From Botryococcus braunii (lineage: Eukaryota > Chlorophyta > Trebouxiophyceae), in the NCBI GenBank assembly GCA_002005505.1, contig KV908350.1:120001-184000 (forward strand): a stretch of 64,000 nt of DNA, in the 5' to 3' direction. Of this stretch, positions 12,207 through 21,619 are shown piece by piece. Position numbers and translations under genes: made by a program. Under the pieces are notes generated by a model. It was not told the origin of the DNA and did no database searches. It worked only from the letters and a program-made list of their open reading frames with translations. Within the stretch, counting starts at the first letter, position 1, and each line of letters starts with the position of its first letter.

Positions 12207-12658
12207 GGATTACTCCAGTACCTAACACATCTTACAAGTCATTCGTTTGATAAATATCATCGCATACAATTTGCTCCAGTGTTCCCTCTTTAGACACAGC
12301 AGTGCGCCGGACGTACGTCCGACACGGCCTTGCCCCTTTGGGTCTGAACACCACATTGAATTCACGATACCATCATCAGTCTTCGAATATTATTCCTAAA
12401 CACATAGAGGATGTACTCTAATACCTGTAAGTCCGCGAAGGATTCGTAAATGCAGTGGAGAGGTTTCGTAAGTCAGACCTCGACACACCTATTGCCCCAA
12501 TCATTACGATTTAGACAGAGCAATGTGCAACATTGCAAATACGGTGTACATCGATGATATCAAATACATCAGGCTATTCTATCCTCTGTCAAAATGACAA
12601 CGTACCCTTTGGCGCGACTGATACAGGTTCGACAGGAGCGCCTTCCGTTGCGGCAACC

Positions 12659-13380
12659 TGTTGTAGGTAATGACCTAGATCAGGTAATTACTTAGGAAGC
12701 ATTACTGTTGGACTTATTCAGAGGTATTCTTCTGACTCGTCCTAGGCAAAACAGTCGTGCATGCCAGGCTGCCCTGGGCGGCACGACCCTGTTGTGCCTT
12801 AGGAGTAAACTACTGCACATGTCTCCCAGCTAGTCCTACGAACTTGGCTTTGAAGCGACATAATTCCTTGACAGACTTCAGTCTTCCTCACGTAACTTCA
12901 CGTAGAGGTTAGGACAACTTTGCATTGACTCACACAGCATCGTGACACTCAGTGGAATTTGTTTTTTGGGACCTCGAATACGTATTCGAGGTCAGTCAAA
13001 CTAATTCTTAGGCGGCCACATCAGTGTGTTGAATTAGGTACATAATATGGGACCTTTGTTATTTTGTCTGAGACACATCGTACGTATTGGATTACCTATT
13101 AGGGACCTTTTGGAGTGAGAAGTTTTGAGGGACTCGACTTTTATCGAGTCCCTGGGGCGCGCCAAACACGGTCTGGTATTTAAGTGCTGGAGGCGACAGC
13201 CTCGGCATTCGTTGGTTGGCCGACTCCTGAGCCACGGACTGGAAGTCCTGTCTGTTTGATGCAAATCGAAGCTTGCTCTTGCATATTTGATTTGTTTTTG
13301 AGACAGTCGTACTTGGTTTTTGGTTGCCGCAACGGAAGGCGCTCCTGTCGAACTTGTATCAGTCGCGCCAAAGGGTACGT
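12659..13380 (+). repeat. Copia-A LTR fragment (forward, 5' part)
   Basis: Starts with TGTTGTAGGTAATGACC, the family-A LTR start. It contains the 24-bp palindrome at 12970-12993, a short hairpin built on AGGGACTCGA and its complement, and a TATTTAA box at 13177-13183. The LTR sequence stops near 13380, where an internal fragment in opposite orientation begins. Confidence 0.8.
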
Positions 13381-13610
13381 TGTCATCATGAAAAGGAAAC
13401 GACACCAAGTGTATTGCGGTGAATCTTGAACAACACAGGGACGAGTGGTTTCGTAAAGATGTCCGCCACATTCTTCTGGGTGGGTACATACTTCACGTCC
13501 ACGTCACCCAGAATGACAGCAGCACGTGCATGATGAAATGCCACAGCAACATGCTTGGTGAACTTGGAATTTACAAGATTTCGTAATTTCCGAACACACC
13601 CAGAGTTATT
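13381..13610 (-). pseudogene. Copia-A pol 3' end fragment (RNase H tail)
   Basis: On the minus strand this encodes the end of the copia RNase H domain (CVRKLRNLVNSKFTKHVAV, then VKYVPTQKNVADIFTKPLV). It closely matches the same region of A2 at 40010-40230. It is fused on both sides to LTR pieces, so it is a rearranged fragment, not a gene. Confidence 0.85.
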
Positions 13611-13960
13611 GTGAAAGGTTATGGGCAGAGAGAACACCTGTAAGTCCGCAAAGGATTTGTCAATGCACTGTAGAGGTTTCGTAAGTCAGACCTCGACACA
13701 CCCTTTGGCTCGACTGATACAGGTTCGACAGGAGCGCCTTCCGTTGCGGCAACCAAAAAACAAGTACGACTGTCTCAAAGACAAATCAAATATGCAAGAG
13801 CAAGCTTCAATTTGCATCAAACAGACAGGACTTCCAGTCCGTGGCTCAGGATTCGGCCAACCAAACGAATGATTACATGGGACATCATTACTGCTTGCCC
13901 TACTGGCACCCTTCTCATATACGGATGAATTGCTTCTCACATCAGCTGGTTTCACAGCAT
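13611..13960 (-). repeat. Copia-A LTR fragment (inverted, U5 side)
   Basis: Begins TGTGAAAGGTTATGGGC (with slight truncation) and repeats the U5-side block of family A in inverted orientation. It ends near the ATTACATGGGACA segment. Confidence 0.75.
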
Positions 13961-13964
13961 CGTC

Positions 13965-14056
13965 TCAGATATTCACCCTCTGCGCGCACTAGGCACTCCG
14001 ACCACACTGCACCCTGCGCCCCCTCTGCGCCATCCCCAGTGGGGTCTCCTGGCTCC
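13965..14056 (+). pseudogene. Copia-A proline-rich linker fragment
   Basis: About 90 bases encode a Pro/Ala/Ser-rich stretch (RTRHS, then APSPVGSPGS) matching the integrase-RT linker of A2 in reverse near 42570-42650. It is joined directly to the LTR start at 14057, showing internal deletion of everything between. Confidence 0.65.
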
Positions 14057-15408
14057 TGTTGTAGGTAATGACCTAGATCAGGTAATTACTTAGGGAGCAT
14101 TACTGTTGGACTTATTCAGAGGTATTCTTCTGACTCATCCTAGGCAAAACAGTCGTGCATGCCAGGCTGCCCTGGACGGCAAACTATTGCATATTTCTTC
14201 CAGCTAGTCCTAGGAACTTGGCTGTGAAGCGACATAATTCCTTGACAGACCTCAGTCTTCCTCACGTAACTTCACATAGAGGTTTGGACAACTTTGCATT
14301 GACTCACACAGCATCGTGGCACTCAGTGGAACTTGTTTTTGGGACCTCGAATACGTATTCGAGGTCAGTCAAACTAATTCTTAGGCGGCCACATCAGTGT
14401 GTTTAATTAGGTACAGAAAATGGGACCTTTAGGTATTTTGTCTAGGACACATCATCCGTATTGGATTACCAATTAGGGACCTTTTGGAGTGAGAAGTTTT
14501 CAGGGACTCGACTTTTATCGAGTCCCTTGGGCGCCAAACACGGTCAGGTATTTAACTGCTGGAGGCGACAGACTCGTCATTCGTTGGTTGGCCGAATCCT
14601 GTGCCACGGAATGGAAGTCCTGTCTGTTTGCTACAAGTTGAAGCTTGCTATTGCATATTTGATTTGTCTTTGAGACAGTCGTACTTGCCTTTTGGTTGCC
14701 GCAAAGGAAGGCGCTCCTGTCGAACCTGTATCAGTCGCGCCAAAGGGTACGTTGTCATTTTGACAGAGGATAGAATAGCATGATGTATTTGATAACCACT
14801 GCATTTGCAATGTTGCTCATTGCTCTGGCTAAATCGTAATGCTTGGGGCAATAGGTGTGTCAAGGTCTGACTGACGAAACCTCTACAGTGCATTGACAAA
14901 TCCTTTTGCGGACTTACAGGTATTGATGTAGTTGTGATTTAATGAGATAATTCCTATTTGGTTAGATATTTTGTTGACTGTCGCAAAGCTGTGCTGTTAG
15001 GTCGTCAAGGGAACGAGTGTGCCGGACTCAGGTCCGGCACAGAACATGTCTGAGACGATGCTATGAAACCAGCTGATGTGAGAAGTAATTTATGCGTATA
15101 CGAGATTGTGCCAGTAGGGCAAGCAGTAATATTGTCCCATGTAATCGATTCGTTGGTTGGCCGAATCCTGTGCCACGGAATGGAAGTCCTGTCTGTTTGC
15201 TACAAGTTGAAGCTTGCTATTGCATATTTGATTTGTGTTTGAGACAGTCGTACTTGCTTTTTGGTTGCCGCAAGGGAAGGCGCTCCTGTCGAACCTGTAT
15301 CAGTCGCGCCAAAGGGTGTGTCGAGGTCTGACTGACGAAACCTCTACAGTGCATTGACAAATCCTTTTGCGGACTTACAGGTGTTCTCTCTGCCCATAAC
15401 CTTTCACA
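14057..15408 (+). repeat. Copia-A1 5' LTR (1352 bp, internally duplicated)
   Basis: Runs from TGTTGTAGG to CCTTTCACA, with TG/CA ends. It contains the perfect 24-bp palindrome at 14343-14366 and a TATTTAA box at 14549-14555. A block of about 170 bp is present twice (14579-14745 and 15148-15318), as is a following ~67-bp block (14853-14921 and 15317-15382). A2's right LTR has only one copy, so this LTR carries a ~569-bp internal duplication. The 3' end forms an 11-bp hairpin with the adjacent primer-binding site (15392-15418). Confidence 0.85.
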
Positions 15409-15422
15409 GGTTATGGGCCCAC
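15409..15422 (+). other. Primer-binding site, Copia-A1
   Basis: GGTTATGGGCCCAC follows the LTR end directly. It is complementary to the anticodon arm of eukaryotic initiator tRNA-Met (GGGCCCAUAACC), as in Drosophila copia, which primes from a tRNA half. The family match is from established knowledge; the tRNA of this organism was not seen. Confidence 0.7.
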
Positions 15423-15552
15423 CTGCCCATCGAGCTACGCCGAAGCCAAGGTTGCAGAGTACGCGGATTCCGCCAAGGCTGCACGTCACATCCAGAACGA
15501 TTCATATCTGCAAAGTGACCCAGACTTGCAGAAACCCATAACCTTTCACACA

Positions 15553-17174
15553 ATGACCCAGTCTGCGGAATCATCTCCAATGGACCAGCTGAACCAACAG
15601 CCTCCTGTAAGTCTGGGTGGTCAATCCACAGAACAGGAGAAGACAGCACTCCCAGTGGTTTCGATACTGACAGCCTTACTGCACGAGGACACAACAAAGC
15701 CATCAACAACAAATGTTAAGGTAGCCCATCCCTTATTAAAGGATGGGTGGAATTTCAAGTCCTGGCTTTATGATCTGACCACTGCAGCTATCCACAAGGA
15801 GTGCACGGAGGCCTTTCAGAAACCCCTTCCTTTCACGAGAGCAAATGCTGCTGCCATGATGCTGATCACTGGCAGTGTCCCAGTGGAGTGGAGTCCTATG
15901 TTGACAATGAAGCCCTCTGCCTTTGATGCCCTGTTATACATAGCCAATAAGTTCACTGGAGGACACAACAAGTATGTTAACCGCCAGTGGCTGCATACAC
16001 TCAAAACAGAGCACATGACCAGGGAGGAGACGTTCGAGACATTTGTCATGAAAAAATTCATACTTTTCCAGAACCTCCTGGACAACTCCCACTCCATTGA
16101 CCCCGAAGATGTCACTAATGCTATTGTGGATTTTCTCCCCACTGAGCTAGCACATTTCAAAGTAGCACTCTATGGGCATTGTTGCGGGCGCTCCTCAGAA
16201 GATGTGGTAAAAATCCTGCAGAGCCATGCCTATGGTGCTGGCTTCAATGACCAGCTCCCTCGACCTCTTCCCAAGGCAGCGGCAGTCCTCCCAAAGTCCC
16301 AGGACCCTGAGGCAGACCAGTCAGAGCAAGACAGAAAGAGGTCACGAAAAGTCAGGTGCTGGGAGTGTGGGAGCCGTGGACACATCAGCAAGGAGTGCAC
16401 AAAATGGAAAAAGGGTACTGGAGAGGAGCAAGCTGGCGACAGAAGTAAGCATTCACTGCCAAGTGTTCCCTCTGCATCCAACAGTACCCATGTTCCATGT
16501 CCTAAAAACGCAGAAGCCGTTCCTATCTCACTGCCCAGTGTGACGTTTAATGTATTACAGAGTGGTGGGATAGGGCACTCGTGCGAGGAATGGCTTGTGG
16601 ACTCTGGGGCTACTGTCCACCTGGTTAATGACTTTGGTGTATTGCAGAACCCCACGGTGTACACAGAACCACGTCAACTGCAGTTGGCTACATCAGAGTC
16701 TCATGGTTCCATCATTGCTAGTGGGAGTGTGTGTCTGGTGAATGCAGAAGGGCAGTTACTGTGGCTCCATAATGTACAATGTGTTCCACAGGCCAGCACA
16801 AATCTCTTGTCTGTATCAGCTGGGGTAAGGGATGGTATTCAATTTGTTCCACGTGAGAATGGGACCTACAGCAGTCTGGTGGGACCCATGGGTTGGGAAT
16901 GCAGCATTGTAGAAAGATATGGGTTGTATGTTCTGAGGGGAATTTATCCCACCAAATATCAGGTGGCTTGTCAAGTGTGTGTGAACCCTATGTCTGCACA
17001 TCATGCTGCGCACAAACCTGCACATAACTGCAAGTTGCGAAAACTTTGGCATGAGAGGTTAGGGCATCCTGGAAAGACAGCCACAGAGCGTTTGAGCAGG
17101 GAGGAGTTGTGTACTGGGATACCTGTGTCCCTTCTTCCTTGTTCAAAGTGCGATACTCACTGTGACCCTTGTGT
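15553..17174 (+). pseudogene. Copia-A1 gag-protease-(partial)integrase, truncated
   Basis: Open frame from ATG 15553. Gag (UBN2-like) precedes a zinc knuckle CWECGSRGHISKEC, the aspartic protease motif WLVDSGATVHLV, and the integrase-preceding zinc region (LWHERLGHPGKTATE, then CSKCDTHCDPC). It is almost identical to A2 on the other strand, with a handful of substitutions. Normal sequence stops at about 17174 in the middle of the integrase N-terminal region, where it runs into an inverted family-A LTR and reaches a stop about 27 codons later. Core integrase, reverse transcriptase and RNase H are missing, so it cannot move alone. Confidence 0.9.
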
Positions 17175-17569
17175 CGAGTCCCTGAAAGCTTCTCACTCCA
17201 AAAGGTCCCTAATTGGTAATCCAATACGGATGATGTGTCCTAGACAAATTACCTAAAGGTCCCATTTTCTGTACCTAATTAAACACACTGATGTGGCCGC
17301 CTACGAATTAGTTTGACTGACCTCGAATACGTATTCGAGGTCCCAAAAACAAGTTCCACTGAGTGCCACGATGCTGTGTGAGTCAATGCAAAGTTGTCCA
17401 AACCTCTATGTGAAGTTACGTGAGGAAGACTGAGGTCTGTCAAGGAATTATGTCGCTTCACAGCCAAGTTCCTAGGACTAGCTGGAAGAAATATGCAGTA
17501 GTTTGCACCTAAGGCCCAACAGTGTTGTGCCGTCCAGGGCAGCCTGGCATGCACGACTGTTTTGCCTAG
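17174..17569 (-). repeat. Copia-A2 left LTR, outer piece
   Basis: Inverted family-A LTR beginning just after the hairpin (GTCGAGTCCCT) and running to CCTAG at 17565-17569, the target duplication of Copia-B. It contains the 24-bp palindrome at 17319-17342. The remainder of this LTR resumes at 24586. Confidence 0.85.
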
Positions 17570-18263
17570 TGTTGAGTTCTGAACATTAATATTGAATGCC
17601 TTGTGCTTTAAGTGATCTTCATGTGTGCACTATTAGGATATGGGTCCATTGAGAACATAAGGTACCTTGAGACACGGCAGATTCTGGACGTTTTCGAACA
17701 TAAGGTACAATCCTATCTAGATCACACGTTTGTCGGATGAACTCTTAAGGCTGCCCCACCGGAGTGAATACCAACTGGTTGTGAAAGATGCTGGGCATCA
17801 CCAGATGCTAGTCTTGTCCGACAGTTGTGTGTGGCACTCAGCAGACAGTCGTACGGACTGTAGCTGGAGTAACTTCGTCTATTGACGACCTGTCTGCTTT
17901 GTACAGGTACGGTGCGGCAGTGTGTGTTGTATCATTGTTGCTATTGTGAGAGTGAACAAGCTTAGTGTACCCTGTAGTCACTCAAACAGATAAGGGACAG
18001 TGACTTCAGGGAGTATAGGCATGTACTTGAACGTAGCCGTCTAGAGCCTTATCTAGTGATTGCTTGATCGGTGCTTGTGTACAAGATAATGATGTAACGG
18101 AACTGGTTGTGAAAGATGCTGGGCATCACCAGATGCTAGTCTTGTCCGACAGTTGTGTGTGGCACTCAGCAGACAGTCGTACGGACTGTAGCTGGAGTAA
18201 CTTCGTCTATTGACGACCTGTCTGCTTTGTACAGGGAAAGCCGATTGCCCATAACCTTTCACA
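17570..18263 (+). repeat. Copia-B 5' LTR
   Basis: Contains a 135-bp direct repeat (17773-17907 and 18101-18235) and two copies of ATAAGGTAC (17657 and 17700). The 3' end forms an 11-bp stem with the primer site (18247-18273). Confidence 0.95.
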
Positions 18264-18653
18264 GGTTATGGGCCCACGCCCTTCCAGCTGAGCCAAGTAA
18301 AAGCAGGAGTGAAGGTCGTCTACGGATGGGTCAGACGTAAGCGTCAACAAAGGAGCTCGAGCATGGCGCAGCGGCGCAAGGGAACTCGAGTGTACCAGGA
18401 CCATTATCTTACTCACAGTTTACCTTTCTGGGAAATTCATAATTGAAGTTTTAGCTGTGCTTTATCATTCATAGACGTTGTCTAGAAGCACTGAGTGAGT
18501 CGGGCCGGACTCCGGCGCAAACTTCTGAGGGGAACATATCTGCTACTACTGTGCAAGACTGGCTGGTAAATTTCCATGACATGGAGGGAATTGTAGGGTA
18601 TTGCTGCATTCCAGAAGTTTATGAGTAAGTTTGGCTGGTGAAGTGACAATAGT

Positions 18654-21596
18654 ATGACAAAAAGGGGCAAAGAAAAGGAAAGTAGCAGTGAAACAGCAAT
18701 GTCTCAACCTGGAGAAGTCAGTGGGGCCACTCCAGGGCAGTCTATGACCGGGACACAATCAGCCACTGCAGAACCAAAGGTGGAGATTGACAAGGCAGCC
18801 TACATCCCCAATACCTCTAATCCAAAGATGACTGTCATGCTTGATGATGGAGGGCGCAATTTTGAATTTTGGTATGAAAATTTGGAGGCGTGCGCAAACA
18901 CCAAGGGGGTCAGAGCGGCTTTGGAGAGGCCAATGCCAGGGTCGGTGGAGAACTCAGCCATCAAGCAGTGGCTGATCCAGTCAGTTCCAGTCATCTGGCA
19001 TTCTCAGATCTCATGCCACAAAGCAGCGTTCGACTTCATCGCGTGGGTGAAGAACAGTCACACTGGAGGGAGCAACCAAGACATCAACCTTGAGTGGTAC
19101 AAGGAAATGGAGCAGGGCATCAAGACAGGGGAGACACTCAAGGTCTACCTCTACAGAATGATGGATCTGGCTACAAGTCTCAGAAACAACGCGTTCATCC
19201 TCTTGGACCACAATGTTGGGGAGCTGATGGTGAAGGGCCTCCCTCCTGTGCTGAGGCTTGAGTCCCTGGAGGTTATGGCAACCGACAAGCCGCCATTGGA
19301 GCTGATTCAAAGAATCCTGCGCGCCGCAGCCAGCCGTGGGTACAAGGACCCACCTGCAGAGGGAACACCTCAGGCCATGGCAGCTGCAGCAGTGGCTGGT
19401 CCCTCTGGGGGGGTAGCTGGAGCGTCATCAAGCGCTGGAGCTGCACCAGGAGTGGGAGCAGTACCGGGAGTTGGAGCAGCACTACCAGCAAACGAACAGC
19501 CTCCCGCTGGCCCCTCTGCAACTACTTTTGGTGGCAGGGGGCGTGGACCTGGCAGGGCAAGAAGGCCCAGAGAGGAGCTTACATGCCACTTCTGCAAGGC
19601 AAAGGGCCACTTCATGACTGACTGCGGACCGCTCAGGCAGCTGCAGGCTCTGCATCAAAACATGCAAGCGGCAAGCGTTGGGCCTGCAGCTTACTGGGGC
19701 CAGGGAGGCCCACAGTCGTCTCCTCAAGCCTGGTGGGACCATGGATCTGGCCGGGGTGGCCCGCCTTCATCCGCTTCCAGCCCTGGACCTCCTTCAGCAT
19801 ATAACTATCCAACAAGTCAACACACGTTTCCGGGGTGGCATTTACCACCTCCACCCCCTCCTTCTGGTGAGGCGATGTTTATCTCTCTCAATGTGCTTGC
19901 CCCAACTTCGCATGGAGCTAGCAGCACATCTTGGTTAATAGATAGTGGTGCCTCTGTGCATATAGTCAATGATCTCTCATTGCTCCATAATCCAGTTATG
20001 CATAGACAGCCTCTTCCTCTGCACTTGGCAACCTCAGACGCCAAGGGAGGAATCATTGCATCTGGGTCTGTATGCCTTGTGAATGCAAGGCACGAAGTAT
20101 TCTGGCTGCACAATGTGCAGTGTGTTCCTTCTGCGCATACCAACCTCATTTCAGTCACTGGTGCAATTCAGGATGGAGCATCTTTCCTGACTGACACTGC
20201 AGGTGGTTACACAGCCATGAAGGGACCTGAAGGGTGGTGTGGAGATATCACCCGCGCACGAGGTCTGTTTTTTTTGGAGTTTGTTAGTCCTGTCAGAGGG
20301 CAGCAAGTTGGCTGCAGACATATTGATCACATGGCTGAGGCGTCTCATCTTAGGAAAGGACACGTGTGTAGCGAGAGATCTCTGTGGCATGCTAGGTTAG
20401 GTCATCCTGGTGCCAGCAGCATGCAGAGGTTCTCCAAGGAAGATCTGGTTACAGGAATCAATATCTCCCTTGCTCCCTGCTCTGAGTGCCCCAAGCACTG
20501 TGAATCGTGTATACAAGGGAAACACTCCAGACCTCCTTTCCCTGTATCTTCCAGGCCTGCACATCACCCACTCGATAGAGTCCATGTGGATACTGTGGGT
20601 CCCATATCACCTCCTGCCATCACAGGTGAACGATATTGGGTCACTGTAGTGGATGAAAGTTCACACCAAGTTGCCTCCCTGCCTGTGAAGTCAAAGGATT
20701 GCATCCCAAAGGCTGTGATAGACCTGCTCCGTTTTTGGCAGACCCAACGAGGCACGGTTGTGAAGTGTGTGAGGACTGACAGGGGTTCAGAGTTCCTGAA
20801 CCAGCAATTCAAAGAGTTTTGTGCTCAGCAGGGCACTAAGATGGAGTCCTCAGCGCCCTACACGCCTCAGCAGAATGGGGTGGCGGAGAGGATGAATAGG
20901 ACCCTGAAGGAGCGAACAAGGACTCTGTTGGTCCATGCTGCAGCAGACCCCTCCCTTTGGAAGGAGGCGCTTGAGACAGCTACCCTCCTCTACAATGTGG
21001 GTCCTACTTCAGGCAGGTCCCTGACCCCCATGGAATTATTCTTTGGTGTCAAACCTGATGTGTCTGTGCTGCGCACGTTTGGCTGTGTAGCCCATGTGCA
21101 CATTCCCAGTGGCCAAAGGTCTGTTTTTGGGCCCAAGACCATCCCTGGGATGTTTACTGGTTATTGTCCCCAGTCTAAAGCGTATCGTGTGTACGTGGGG
21201 AATGGAGTGTGGAAGGAGAGTAGGGACGTCAGCTTTATCGAGCACTTGAGGGGGGCTGAGAGAGTGGGTCTATCAAAGGTCCAGCCTGGGTCTGTCTATG
21301 ATTCTAGGATATCACCCCCCCTTGGCAGTGAGAATCTGGCAACGCCTCAAGCAATTCCCTCTGCTGCTCCACCCACGTTCTGGGATGAGGAGGATGACCA
21401 TGGAGTGGAGACGCTTTCCACTGGGGCTCCTGGGACCTCTGGACTTTGTGCTGGGGATCAGTCTGGAGACGGGACCACAGCAGCACATGACCAAGGAAAC
21501 CCCACCAGCCTGGATTCTACTGTTGGGACCCCAGAACCATCTCAGCACTCGTGGTCGGTGCTTGAGCATATGCAGAATCTGGCCAGGGGGGTGTAG
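18654..21596 (+). CDS. Copia-B gag-protease-integrase ORF
   Basis: 980 codons from ATG 18654. Gag with capsid-like helices occupies the first ~300 residues. A Pro/Ala/Gly-rich linker precedes a zinc knuckle CHFCKAKGHFMTDC (about residue 310). The aspartic protease active site WLIDSGASVH is near 427, the integrase-preceding HHCC-type region (LWHARLGHPG, then CSECPKHCESC) near 577-625, and the integrase core begins near 644 (HVDTVGPIS) with DRGSEF and TPQQNGVAERMNRTL carrying the second Asp and catalytic Glu. Copia order (protease-integrase-RT) is clear. The frame ends at TAG 21594 just after a run of six G. Copia-C has seven G at the same place and reads on, so the stop is caused by loss of one G. 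It makes the virus-like particle proteins and integrase but separates them from the RT. Confidence 0.95.
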   Translation: MTKRGKEKESSSETAMSQPGEVSGATPGQSMTGTQSATAEPKVEIDKAAYIPNTSNPKMTVMLDDGGRNFEFWYENLEACANTKGVRAALERPMPGSVENSAIKQWLIQSVPVIWHSQISCHKAAFDFIAWVKNSHTGGSNQDINLEWYKEMEQGIKTGETLKVYLYRMMDLATSLRNNAFILLDHNVGELMVKGLPPVLRLESLEVMATDKPPLELIQRILRAAASRGYKDPPAEGTPQAMAAAAVAGPSGGVAGASSSAGAAPGVGAVPGVGAALPANEQPPAGPSATTFGGRGRGPGRARRPREELTCHFCKAKGHFMTDCGPLRQLQALHQNMQAASVGPAAYWGQGGPQSSPQAWWDHGSGRGGPPSSASSPGPPSAYNYPTSQHTFPGWHLPPPPPPSGEAMFISLNVLAPTSHGASSTSWLIDSGASVHIVNDLSLLHNPVMHRQPLPLHLATSDAKGGIIASGSVCLVNARHEVFWLHNVQCVPSAHTNLISVTGAIQDGASFLTDTAGGYTAMKGPEGWCGDITRARGLFFLEFVSPVRGQQVGCRHIDHMAEASHLRKGHVCSERSLWHARLGHPGASSMQRFSKEDLVTGINISLAPCSECPKHCESCIQGKHSRPPFPVSSRPAHHPLDRVHVDTVGPISPPAITGERYWVTVVDESSHQVASLPVKSKDCIPKAVIDLLRFWQTQRGTVVKCVRTDRGSEFLNQQFKEFCAQQGTKMESSAPYTPQQNGVAERMNRTLKERTRTLLVHAAADPSLWKEALETATLLYNVGPTSGRSLTPMELFFGVKPDVSVLRTFGCVAHVHIPSGQRSVFGPKTIPGMFTGYCPQSKAYRVYVGNGVWKESRDVSFIEHLRGAERVGLSKVQPGSVYDSRISPPLGSENLATPQAIPSAAPPTFWDEEDDHGVETLSTGAPGTSGLCAGDQSGDGTTAAHDQGNPTSLDSTVGTPEPSQHSWSVLEHMQNLARGV

Positions 21597-21619
21597 AAAC
21601 TCAATCCCAGGTAGAAAAA

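Noticed and set aside
11945..15408. Repeated blocks considered as a CRISPR array
   Set aside because: Units are long LTR pieces in both orientations with coding fragments between them. No short regular repeats or spacers, and the DNA is eukaryotic.
18053..18262. ORFs of about 60-90 codons that recur in LTRs (also 24370-24579, 29534-29725, 24689-24940, 39532-39783)
   Set aside because: They repeat only because the LTRs repeat. No coding signature.
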